15,353 nt of DNA from Merdicola sp048393175. GTDB taxonomy: Bacteria; Bacillota; Clostridia; TANB77; CAG-508. Shown here one piece after another: positions 1 through 7,185 of this stretch; position 1 is the stretch's first letter; every line of letters begins with the position of its first letter. The stretch lies in the NCBI GenBank assembly GCA_048393175.1, contig DBFJJM010000093.1, positions 1 to 15,353 of the forward strand, written 5' to 3'. Both the position numbers and the translations under genes were made by a program. Below the pieces are notes generated by a model that had not been told where the DNA came from, did no database searches, and saw only the letters and a list, made by a program, of their open reading frames with translations.

Positions 1-2
1 AA

Positions 3-977
3 AAAAATAATAATATTATTATTTATACTTCGGATGACGGACAAGTTAAAATAGAAGTTCGACTTGAAGATGAAAATGTTTGGCTAACGCAAAACGCTAT
101 GGCAGAATTATTTGATACAACAAAACAAAATATAAGTCTACATATAAAAAATATTTTTGAAGAAAATGAACTAAATGAAAATTCAGTTGTCAAGGAAAAC
201 TTGACAACTGCTTCAGATGGTAAAAAATATAAAACAAAATTTTATAATTTAGATTTAATTATATCAGTTGGATATCGTGTAAAATCAATTCGTGGTACTC
301 AATTTAGAATATGGGCAAATAAATTGATAAAAGAATATCTAATTAAAGGATATAATTTGAATGTAGATAGATTTAAAAATAATGGTGGAGGAGTTTACTT
401 TGAAGAAGTACTAGAAAAAATTAGAGATATACGTTCATCTGAAAAAGTATTTTGGAGAAAAATATTAGATATATATGCTACAAGCGTTGACTATGATGCA
501 AGAGATGAAAAAACAAAAGAATTTTTCAAAATTGTTCAAAATAAAATGCATTATGCAGTTCATGGAAATACAGCAGCAGAAGTGATTTTTAATAGAGTAG
601 ATAGTGAAAAAGAAAATATCGGATTAACTAATTTTAAAGGAACTGTTCCTACAGAATCCGAAACGGAGATTGCTAAAAATTATTTATCAGAAAAAGAACT
701 GCATTTATTAAATAGAATGGTGTCAGCATATTTGGATGTTGCAGAAATTAATGCACTGAATATGCATCCTATGACAATGAAAGATTGGATAAAAGAATTA
801 GACGGATTTTTAACAATGACACATAAAGAAATATTAGAAGGAGCAGGAAAAATATCTCATGAAAAAGCTTTAGAAAAAGCACATAGAGAGTATGACAAAT
901 ATATGAAATCTCATTTAACTCAAGCAGAAAAAGATTATCTTGAAATAATGGGAGAGGATATAAAAAAATTAAAATAA
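3..977 (+). CDS. RhuM-family protein, 5' end outside window
   Basis: Resembles the Virulence_RhuM family (named after rhuM of Salmonella pathogenicity island 3), whose biochemical role is unknown; members are scattered on accessory DNA. The reading frame is open from base 3 and already encodes the typical family N-terminus (IEVRLEDENVWLTQ, bases 51-92) before the first ATG at base 99, so that ATG is internal and the real start lies upstream of the window. Visible length is 325 codons, close to what I recall for full members, so few residues are missing. The segment VWLTQNAMAELFDTTKQNIS looks like a helix-turn-helix, suggesting DNA binding (inference). The family signatures LTTASDGK and YNLDLIISVGYRV follow, then a charged helical C-terminal half ending in a Lys-rich tail. 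Codons for VVKENLTT form a perfect inverted repeat (bases 184-210). No partner gene is visible. Confidence 0.85.
   Translation, partial: KNNNIIIYTSDDGQVKIEVRLEDENVWLTQNAMAELFDTTKQNISLHIKNIFEENELNENSVVKENLTTASDGKKYKTKFYNLDLIISVGYRVKSIRGTQFRIWANKLIKEYLIKGYNLNVDRFKNNGGGVYFEEVLEKIRDIRSSEKVFWRKILDIYATSVDYDARDEKTKEFFKIVQNKMHYAVHGNTAAEVIFNRVDSEKENIGLTNFKGTVPTESETEIAKNYLSEKELHLLNRMVSAYLDVAEINALNMHPMTMKDWIKELDGFLTMTHKEILEGAGKISHEKALEKAHREYDKYMKSHLTQAEKDYLEIMGEDIKKLK
184..210. repeat. Perfect 11-bp inverted repeat inside RhuM gene
   Basis: CAGTTGTCAAG (184-194) and CTTGACAACTG (200-210) are exact reverse complements separated by the five bases GAAAA. The transcript would fold into an 11-bp stem with a GAAAA loop. 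No T-tract follows, so it is not a terminator. It lies in codons for a conserved protein segment (VVKENLTT), so part of the pattern may be protein constraint. Confidence 0.75.
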
Positions 978-1202
978 ATTTGTAGTCATAATGAGTTATC
1001 TCAGAGGAAGATAGATATTTACGAAAGAACAAGAAATAAATTTATAGTCTCAATTGTTTTAGAAAAATCACATAGACAATAAGAATAGCTCAAATTAGAA
1101 TTAAAACGACTTAAAAATGGAAATGATAGGGAGTTTATTAAAGAATAAAAAATGAATCGCGTTATATTTGATAATAAATAAAACAAACAGAAAGGAAGAG
1201 AT
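978..1202 (+). other. Spacer with possible decayed reading frame
   Basis: No intact gene. Two + strand frames read protein-like text broken by stops: one gives IFTKEQEINL, SQLF, KNHIDNKNSS and KMEMIGSLLKNKK between stops; another gives a continuous stretch from about base 995 to 1079 (including YERTRNKFIVSIVLEKSH) and then two stops. This may be a gene remnant, or only AT-rich chance. I could not name a family. A purine-rich ribosome binding site for the next gene lies at about 1191-1200. No convincing promoter or hairpin terminator was seen. Confidence 0.25.
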
Positions 1203-2690
1203 ATGCAAGAAACCAAAAAGAAAAAAATTTTGTTATTTTTTATCCTACTACTGTTTAGTTGCTTTCTTTATGGAAGTTATTTAACAATGCATTATGCTTC
1301 AGATACTTATAATATTATCAATGTTGGTTATGAACAATATGCTTTTTATTGGTCTTTTATAGATGGAAGAATTGTTATGGGACTAATTGGGTTAGTAGCA
1401 AATTTACTATCTATTCCTATCAATATTTATGTTATTTTACTTACTTTTTTAGCATTAGTGATATCTAGTTTCGTTGTTATGGTGATTCGTAGTATGGTAT
1501 TAGAAGTAAAACCTATTCAAAATAAAAAAACAGAATGGATTTTAAATACGATTTGCTTTTTATGTATTTTTCATTTTATGTATATGGAAAACTTACATTA
1601 TGTAGAATCTATTGTAATGGCACTAAGTTTACTATTTTATGTACTAGCTACGAAACAATTATTAAAAAATACCAAGTTTCGTTTATGGAAAACATTTGGT
1701 TTATTAATACTAGGGGTAATGTGTTATCAAGGAACAATCGGCTTGTTTTTTGCATTTACTTTTGTCATGACTCTTATTTCAAAACAAAACAAGATAAAAC
1801 AAGTAATTAGAACTCTATTCGAATGTGGATTATTAGGACTAGCAGCAGCTTTGGTAAATGTAGGAGAAGTAAAATTAATAGAACTTTTTTTAGGAGTAGA
1901 GCAAACTAGATTAGGACAGTTAGGTCAAATTTTTTACCGTTTGGGATATATTTTTACCCATATAGATAATGTTTTTATTAAAACTGCACATCTTTTTCCT
2001 CCTTATTTATTGCTTGCTTTTGTCTTGACTATTCTTACTACTGTTTGGTGCTATGTTTGGATGGCTAAAAAGGAAAAACATATTTTACTAGATGTCTTCT
2101 TTATTACCATTATTACGATTCTTAGCTCATTTGTTATTTTTATAATCACGCTAAGTTCTTTTTATACAGGGAGATTACATTTTTGTATGGGAGCTTTAGT
2201 AGGACTATTATTTCTTTATCTTTATGCTAAGACAGATTGTTTTGAAAACAAAAGTGTACTTCAGAAAATATTACTTGTGATATTACTTGCGTATTTTATT
2301 TTGAATGTATATAATGTGCTTACAATAACCTGGCAGCATAGAAAAGTAAATCAATTAGAAAGAAAACAAGTAGAAAGTATAGAAAAGCAGATAAAACAGT
2401 ATGAAGAGGAAGCGGACATAGCGGTTCAAAATATTGGAATAATTACGATTGGAAACCAATTACAAAAAGCGTATTTTAAACAAATACCGAATCTTTCTGT
2501 TCTTAGTTATAATAGTGTACGTTGTGATTGGGCAGCAGATGGTGTGATAAACTATTATACAGGAAGGAAATTGCAAAAAAAGAGCTTAACGAAAACAGAA
2601 AAACAAGGAATTTTGATGCAGATGAGCAAACAAAACCGAGACTATATATGCTTAGGAGATACTTTGTATATTGCTACCTATATGTATTAA
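1203..2690 (+). CDS. Polytopic membrane protein, GtrII-like glycosyltransferase
   Basis: A 495-residue multi-pass membrane protein. A hydrophobic helix at about residues 8-28 is followed by an outside loop with SDTYNIINVGYEQYAFYWSF and the DGR motif at 54-56, then about eight to ten further hydrophobic segments to residue 380, and a soluble C-terminal region (about 385-495) beginning with a charged helix. The early Asp-rich loop and DGR motif resemble the GtrII/GT-C type of membrane glucosyltransferases, which use a polyprenyl-phosphate sugar to decorate surface polymers; this is a fold-level resemblance, not a certain assignment. ATG 1203 is preceded by AGGAAGAG at suitable spacing. The stop lies 27 bases before polA, with no terminator seen between them, so the two are probably co-transcribed. 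Donor and acceptor cannot be told from the sequence. Confidence 0.6.
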   Translation: MQETKKKKILLFFILLLFSCFLYGSYLTMHYASDTYNIINVGYEQYAFYWSFIDGRIVMGLIGLVANLLSIPINIYVILLTFLALVISSFVVMVIRSMVLEVKPIQNKKTEWILNTICFLCIFHFMYMENLHYVESIVMALSLLFYVLATKQLLKNTKFRLWKTFGLLILGVMCYQGTIGLFFAFTFVMTLISKQNKIKQVIRTLFECGLLGLAAALVNVGEVKLIELFLGVEQTRLGQLGQIFYRLGYIFTHIDNVFIKTAHLFPPYLLLAFVLTILTTVWCYVWMAKKEKHILLDVFFITIITILSSFVIFIITLSSFYTGRLHFCMGALVGLLFLYLYAKTDCFENKSVLQKILLVILLAYFILNVYNVLTITWQHRKVNQLERKQVESIEKQIKQYEEEADIAVQNIGIITIGNQLQKAYFKQIPNLSVLSYNSVRCDWAADGVINYYTGRKLQKKSLTKTEKQGILMQMSKQNRDYICLGDTLYIATYMY

Positions 2691-2717
2691 AATAAAAAAG
2701 AAAGAGGTAAGTGAACT

Positions 2718-5444
2718 TTGAGTAAATTACTATTAGTAGATGGAAACAGCATTTTAAATCGAGCATTTTATGGGATTATGGGAAATAAAATGTTAATGAC
2801 TCCAGATGGAACTTATACCAATGCAGTATATGGATTTTTAGCCATTTTATTTAAAGTGATAGAAGAGATAAACCCAACTCATATTGTAGTGGCATTTGAT
2901 TTAAAAGCACCTACGCAAAGACATAAAATGTATGAAGGATATAAGGCAACCAGAAAAGGAATGCCACAAGAATTGGTAGCTCAATTACCAATTATAAAAG
3001 AAGTATTGCAAGCAATGAATATTAAAATAATAGAAAAAGAAGGGTATGAAGCAGATGATATTTTAGGAACGCTTTCTGTTTATGGGGAAGAAAAAGGACT
3101 AGAAGTTGTTATTTTATCTGGAGATAGGGATACGTTTCAGCTAGCAACAGATAATGTAACCATTCATATACCAAGAACAAAAATGGGAAAGACCGAAGTA
3201 GATGATTTTGACCGCAAAAAAGTAGAGGAAATTTATGGAGTTAATCCGAAACAATTAATAGAAGTAAAAGGATTACAAGGAGATTCTTCTGACAATATTC
3301 CGGGCGTTCCAGGAATTGGAGAAAAAACAGCGTTATCTTTAATTCAAAAATATGGTTCGATTGATTCTCTTTATGAAAAAATACAAAAAGGAGAAGATGA
3401 CGTAAAAGGAAAAGCAAGAGAAAATTTAATCAATCATAAAGATTTAGCTCTTCTTTCTCGCAGTTTAGGAACGATTAATTTAGAGGTTCCGATAGACTTA
3501 GACATAGAAGAGTATAAAGTAGAACAGTGGGATAAACAAAAAGTATTAGAACTATTTCAAAAACTACGATTTAACCGCTATATTGACCGCTTCGAGTTAA
3601 GAACAGAAAACTTGCAAAATAGCAATATAGCAGAAGAAAAAATCTCCTTTACGATAGTAGAAAAAACAATACAAGAAATAAAAACAATACTACAAGAGCA
3701 AAAAGAACTTTTTTATTCTTTTGCTACTAAGACAAGTAATCAGCCAGAAGAAATTATCAAAAAGAAAATAGAAGCACTAGCTATCTATAATAGACAGACA
3801 AATGAAGTATATGAAATAACAGAAGAAGATTCCAATTTTTTCACTTTTTTAAAAGACTTATTTGAAGAAAAAGAAATTAAAAAGTTTGGTTATCAATTAG
3901 CACAAGACTATATTTTATTAAAACAAATAGGAGTTCAGCCAAACGGTTTTGTTTATGATGCAGAAATTGCAGTTTATGATGTCGACCCTACTAATATTAA
4001 ATATCAATTAGAGGAAGTAGCAAAACAATATTTAGATTTGGATATGGAGCAATACTTAAGTCAAATAGAAAAAAATAAACCAGAACAAGACCAAATGAAT
4101 TTATTTGATACCATCGAAGAAGAACCAAAACAAAGTGAATATGATAAACAATATCTTGCTCTTTGCTGTTTTGTTATTGTAAAGTTATATGAACATACTA
4201 TCGATAGGCTAGAACAAGATGGTGAGAAAAAACTATTTGAAACGATTGAAATGCCACTGGTAGAAGTATTAGCCGAAATGCAATATCAGGGGATGTATGT
4301 GGATAAAGCAGAATTAGAAGAGTTTGGAAAAGAATTGAAAAGCCAACTCCAAACCCTTACACAAGAAATTTATCATTTAGCAGGAGAAGAATTTAATATT
4401 AATTCTCCTAAACAATTAGGAGAGATTCTTTTTGATAAGTTGCAACTAACTGTTCATAAAAAAACAAAAAGTGGATATTCTACAGCAGAAGATGTGTTAG
4501 AAAAGCTATATGAAGAACATCCTATTATAGCTAAAATAGTAGAATATAGAAGTTTATCTAAATTAAATTCTACTTATGTAGAAGGATTAATACCATATAT
4601 TAATCCTGTTACAGGAAAAATTCACTCCTATTTTCACCAAACTATAACAGCAACTGGTAGAATTAGTTCTACGGAACCAAATCTACAAAACATTCCCACT
4701 CGTATTGAACTAGGAAAACGTTTAAGAAAAGTATTTAAACCAGCTAATGGCTATATCTATATTGATGCAGATTATTCTCAAATTGAATTAAGAGTATTAG
4801 CCCATATTTCAAAAGATGAGAATATGATTCATGCTTTTTTAAATCATGAAGATATTCATAAACAAGCCGCTTCTAAAGTACTAAATATTCCAATTGAAGA
4901 GGTAACCAAAGAGCAAAGGTCACATGCCAAAGCAGTTAATTTTGGAATTGTTTATGGAATTAGTGATTTTGGATTAGCACAACAATTAGGAGTATCTCGT
5001 AAAAAAGCAAAAGAATATATAGACCAATATCTAGAAAAGTATAGTGGCATTAAACAGTTTATGGACGATATTGTAGAACTTGCCAAAAAACAAGGCTATG
5101 TCGAAACATTATTTCATCGTAGGAGATATATTCCAGAAATTCAATCAAGTAATTATAACATTCGTCAATTTGGAGCAAGAGCTGCTATGAATACACCCAT
5201 TCAAGGAACAGCAGCAGATATTATGAAAATTGCTATGATTCAAGTTTATCAAGAGCTAAAAAATAAGAATCTAAAATCGAAATTAGTATTACAAGTACAT
5301 GATGAACTAATCATTGAAACAGCAGAAGAGGAAATACAGCAAGTAAAAGAAATTTTAAAAAATGCGATGGAAAATGCTATCCTGTTAGACATACCATTAG
5401 AAATTGAAATGTCTGAGGCTAAAAACTGGTATGAAGCAAAATAA
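2718..5444 (+). CDS. polA: DNA polymerase I
   Basis: Repair polymerase that removes RNA primers and fills gaps. The 908 residues show the full three-domain layout. Residues 1-290 are the 5'-3' flap nuclease, with D8, D61, the EADD cluster at 111-114, D136/D138, D189 and D192, and a helix-hairpin-helix around 193-230. Residues about 305-510 are the 3'-5' exonuclease fold, but the DxE motif and the third acidic motif are not recognisable, leaving one aligned Asp in GYQLAQDYILL, so proofreading is probably lost as in Bacillus-type PolA. Residues 530-908 are the polymerase: motif A DYSQIELR (685-692), motif B KAVNFGIVYG (K738, F742, Y746) and motif C VHDEL (860-864). F742 predicts discrimination against dideoxynucleotides. 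Translation starts at TTG 2718 behind GAGGTAAG, chosen because the family N-terminus KLLLVDGNS follows at once. Confidence 0.97.
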   Translation: MSKLLLVDGNSILNRAFYGIMGNKMLMTPDGTYTNAVYGFLAILFKVIEEINPTHIVVAFDLKAPTQRHKMYEGYKATRKGMPQELVAQLPIIKEVLQAMNIKIIEKEGYEADDILGTLSVYGEEKGLEVVILSGDRDTFQLATDNVTIHIPRTKMGKTEVDDFDRKKVEEIYGVNPKQLIEVKGLQGDSSDNIPGVPGIGEKTALSLIQKYGSIDSLYEKIQKGEDDVKGKARENLINHKDLALLSRSLGTINLEVPIDLDIEEYKVEQWDKQKVLELFQKLRFNRYIDRFELRTENLQNSNIAEEKISFTIVEKTIQEIKTILQEQKELFYSFATKTSNQPEEIIKKKIEALAIYNRQTNEVYEITEEDSNFFTFLKDLFEEKEIKKFGYQLAQDYILLKQIGVQPNGFVYDAEIAVYDVDPTNIKYQLEEVAKQYLDLDMEQYLSQIEKNKPEQDQMNLFDTIEEEPKQSEYDKQYLALCCFVIVKLYEHTIDRLEQDGEKKLFETIEMPLVEVLAEMQYQGMYVDKAELEEFGKELKSQLQTLTQEIYHLAGEEFNINSPKQLGEILFDKLQLTVHKKTKSGYSTAEDVLEKLYEEHPIIAKIVEYRSLSKLNSTYVEGLIPYINPVTGKIHSYFHQTITATGRISSTEPNLQNIPTRIELGKRLRKVFKPANGYIYIDADYSQIELRVLAHISKDENMIHAFLNHEDIHKQAASKVLNIPIEEVTKEQRSHAKAVNFGIVYGISDFGLAQQLGVSRKKAKEYIDQYLEKYSGIKQFMDDIVELAKKQGYVETLFHRRRYIPEIQSSNYNIRQFGARAAMNTPIQGTAADIMKIAMIQVYQELKNKNLKSKLVLQVHDELIIETAEEEIQQVKEILKNAMENAILLDIPLEIEMSEAKNWYEAK

Positions 5445-5465
5445 AGTTTAAAGGAGAGAGTCACA

Positions 5466-6038
5466 TTGACCCAAAAACGAAAGAAGAGAGTTATCATTAG
5501 TGTAATTGCTATTTTTTTAATATTGTATGTTTTATTAGGTGTTGTAAAAATACAAAATATTGTGCTAAAGAGATTTTATCCTCAAAAATATGCATCCTAT
5601 GTTACCCATTATGCAGAAGAAAATAAGGTAGACCCTTTATTAATTTTTGCTATTATCAAAGCAGAAAGTAATTTTAAACCAGATGTTGTTTCTAAAAGTA
5701 ATGCGGTAGGACTCATGCAATTAATGCAAGCTACTGCGGAAGATACAGCTAAAAAACTAAAAATGCAGTACCAAAAAGAAGATTTGTATGACCCAGAGAA
5801 AAATATTTGTTTAGGAACAAAATATTTTGCCAGCTTATTAGAAAAGTATGGAAATATTACAATAGCTTTAACCGCTTATAATGCAGGAAGCGGAAATGTG
5901 GACAAATGGATTGGAAATGGTACGATTCAAACCGATGGAAGCGATGCGGAAAATATTCCATATAAAGAGACAAATCGCTATGTAAGAAAGATTTTAAGAG
6001 ATTATACAATGTATCAACAATTATATAAAAACCAATAA
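5466..6038 (+). CDS. Membrane-anchored lytic transglycosylase, SLT domain
   Basis: Cleaves the MurNAc-GlcNAc bond of peptidoglycan with formation of 1,6-anhydro-MurNAc. The 190-residue protein has a short basic cytoplasmic start (KRKKR), one membrane helix at about 9-28 that serves as signal anchor, and an extracytoplasmic SLT (Slt70-like, GH23) domain from about 40 to the end. The catalytic Glu is E67 in IIKAESNF; the following NAVGLMQLMQATA block and the LTAYNAGSGNVDKWI block are the standard family motifs. It starts at TTG 5466 after AAGGAGAGAG, 21 bases behind polA, and ends in front of a terminator, so it is the last gene of that transcription unit. In many Clostridia this gene follows polA and coaE; here coaE is absent. 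Only the core domain is present, similar to the short clostridial homologues. Confidence 0.93.
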   Translation: MTQKRKKRVIISVIAIFLILYVLLGVVKIQNIVLKRFYPQKYASYVTHYAEENKVDPLLIFAIIKAESNFKPDVVSKSNAVGLMQLMQATAEDTAKKLKMQYQKEDLYDPEKNICLGTKYFASLLEKYGNITIALTAYNAGSGNVDKWIGNGTIQTDGSDAENIPYKETNRYVRKILRDYTMYQQLYKNQ

Positions 6039-6052
6039 AAAACGACAAAAGG

Positions 6053-6088
6053 AGGAATTGAATTTAGTTAATCGTTCAATTCTTTTTT
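6053..6088 (+). terminator. Rho-independent terminator after polA operon
   Basis: GAATTGAA (6055-6062) pairs with TTCAATTC (6075-6082); flanking A/G bases can extend the stem into the T-run. Six T residues (6083-6088) follow. The stem is AT-rich but perfect, with a 12-base loop, 16 bases after the transglycosylase stop codon. An AAAGGAGG Shine-Dalgarno-like string overlaps its 5' edge. Confidence 0.75.
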
Positions 6089-6151
6089 GATAAAAAGAAT
6101 AATTTGTCTAGAGAAAAAATAAGATACTATCCATTTTATACAAAATAGTGA

Positions 6152-6157
6152 TACAAT
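6152..6157 (+). promoter_or_regulatory. Possible -10 box ahead of structured element
   Basis: TACAAT sits in the sequence between the terminator and the G+C-richer hairpin element at about 6165-6240. A start point near 6164 would place that element at the 5' end of a transcript. The -35 region (about 6129-6134) is poor, so this is weak. Confidence 0.25.
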
Positions 6158-6164
6158 ACATGTC

Positions 6165-6237
6165 ATTTTGCAGGGCAAGTGGCGAGGTCATGATTGACTA
6201 CCTAACTATAAGGAATGGTGTTACCTGTATAGTGTAG
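6165..6237 (+). other. G+C-richer hairpin-forming element, unidentified
   Basis: This short stretch is close to half G+C, while its flanks are about a quarter. ACTATA-AGG (6205-6213) can pair with CCT-g-TATAGT (6224-6233), giving a nine-pair stem with one bulged G and a ten-base loop. It lies between two possible -10 boxes, downstream of a terminator and upstream of a pseudogene. A 25-codon open frame also runs through it (ATG 6160 to TAG 6237) but has no ribosome binding site. It could be a small RNA, a leader of the pseudogene, or a relic of inserted DNA; I do not recognise a known RNA family. Confidence 0.35.
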
Positions 6238-6247
6238 TATGTAACAA

Positions 6248-6269
6248 ACTTTATAAAGTGTGATATAAT
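6248..6269 (+). promoter_or_regulatory. Candidate promoter with palindrome, upstream of hydrolase pseudogene
   Basis: TATAAT at 6264-6269 is a consensus -10 box about 45 bases before ATG 6315. Directly upstream is the 12-bp perfect palindrome ACTTTATAAAGT (6248-6259), which occupies the spacer and could be a repressor operator. The -35 region is poor (about 6241-6246). Confidence 0.45.
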
Positions 6270-6314
6270 GTATTTGATAAGAAAATAATAATTTGAAAGA
6301 GAGAGAATTAATTT

Positions 6315-6968
6315 ATGAATACAGAATTTATTAATGATGCTTATACGGTTGATGGTTTAAGATTACCTATGATAGCATGTATGAGATTTTTGAGGATTGT
6401 ATTATTGACATTGATTTGGCTTTAAAAAAAGCAAAAGAATTAGGTTATAAAAGATTTATTTTGATGGGGCATAGTTATGGATGTAACAAATTGATATTAT
6501 TATTATAAGAAATACCCAACTATTTTAGGTTTAGTACTTGCAAGTGCTCCAGATATGATGGGACTTTACTTATATCGTCAAACTGACTATAAAAAACTTA
6601 TTAAAGAAGCTAAAGAAAATATTGATAATGGCAAACCAACTAAAATTCTCAGTAATTTAATTGAAGATTATATGTATATGAGTTCGCAAACTTATTATAA
6701 TTGGTTCAACAAAAACTCTAATCTAGATAATTTACCAATTATGTCTTATTCAGAAAATTGGTATCAGATTGAAACTGTAGATGTCCCAATATTAACTTTC
6801 TCAGGCTCAAATGAAACAGATAATTATTTACATTTAGATTTAATACAAAACAAAGCTACGAATTGCAATGATTTTCAGTATAAAATTATTGATAATACAA
6901 ATCATTTTTATAACGGTAAAGAAAAAAAAATTGGTTTCTTAGTTTTAGATTGGATAAAATCTATATAA
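6315..6968 (+). pseudogene. Alpha/beta-hydrolase pseudogene, deleted and frameshifted
   Basis: The remains of one serine hydrolase gene lie in two frames. Frame A, from ATG 6315, gives the N-terminus MNTEFINDAYTVDGLRLP. From 6374 the homology moves to another frame reading YEIFEDCIIDIDLALKKAKE and FILMGHSYGCNK, which holds the nucleophile elbow GHSYG, and runs into a stop at 6506. One extra base in the TTATTATTAT run (about 6497-6506) then returns the reading to the first frame, giving YYYKKYPTILGLVLASAPDM through to the stop at 6966-6968. The segment of roughly 70-90 residues that should carry the oxyanion-hole HG motif is missing at about 6370. The C-terminal part holds VPILTFSGSNETDN and a terminal H (TNHFYNG) fitting the catalytic Asp/His region. 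The 3' open frame from ATG 6555 should not be annotated as a separate gene. A weak AGAGAG site precedes ATG 6315. Confidence 0.85.
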
Positions 6969-7185
6969 TTAGTATTTTATCAATAAAATGGAAGATATAA
7001 GTAATGCTATATTTTGATTTTGGAGAATATTTATAAGACTTTAGCAGCATACAAGGCTAATATATATGCAAGTAGTAAAATAGTAGTAAATTGAATTGGA
7101 GTTGTTAGAATTTCCTTTTAATAAAGGTTTTCTGAAGCTAAGTAATTATTTTATTTTAAAACAAGCAAAAATAAGGAGTTGTATC
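6969..7185. other. AT-rich spacer before repeat-protein gene
   Basis: No gene. A small AT-only inverted repeat, ATTTTAT/ATAAAAT with a two-base loop (6974-6989), lies just after the pseudogene stop; it has no T-tract and is weak as a terminator. No clear -35/-10 pair was found. An in-frame TTG at 7096 keeps the frame open upstream of the next gene, but only ATG 7186 has a good ribosome binding site. Confidence 0.4.

Noticed and set aside
99..977. ATG 99 as the start of the RhuM gene
   Set aside because: The conserved family N-terminus is encoded in the same frame upstream of it, and no good ribosome binding site precedes it.
769..1216. Minus-strand reading frames near the RhuM gene end
   Set aside because: Low-complexity Leu/Phe-rich translations opposite AT-rich DNA, without ribosome binding sites; the same holds for the other antisense frames in the window.
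6160..6237. 25-codon small protein gene
   Set aside because: No ribosome binding site and no family match; kept only as a note within the structured element.
6555..6968. An independent 137-residue protein
   Set aside because: It is the 3' part of the broken hydrolase; homologous text continues upstream in the same frame and the ATG has no ribosome binding site.
6974..6989. Terminator after the hydrolase pseudogene
   Set aside because: The inverted repeat is only seven A/T pairs, with a two-base loop and no T-tract.
7096..7185. TTG 7096 as start of the repeat protein
   Set aside because: No suitable ribosome binding site, and ATG 7186 has AAGGAG at good spacing; the extra 30 residues do not fit the modules.
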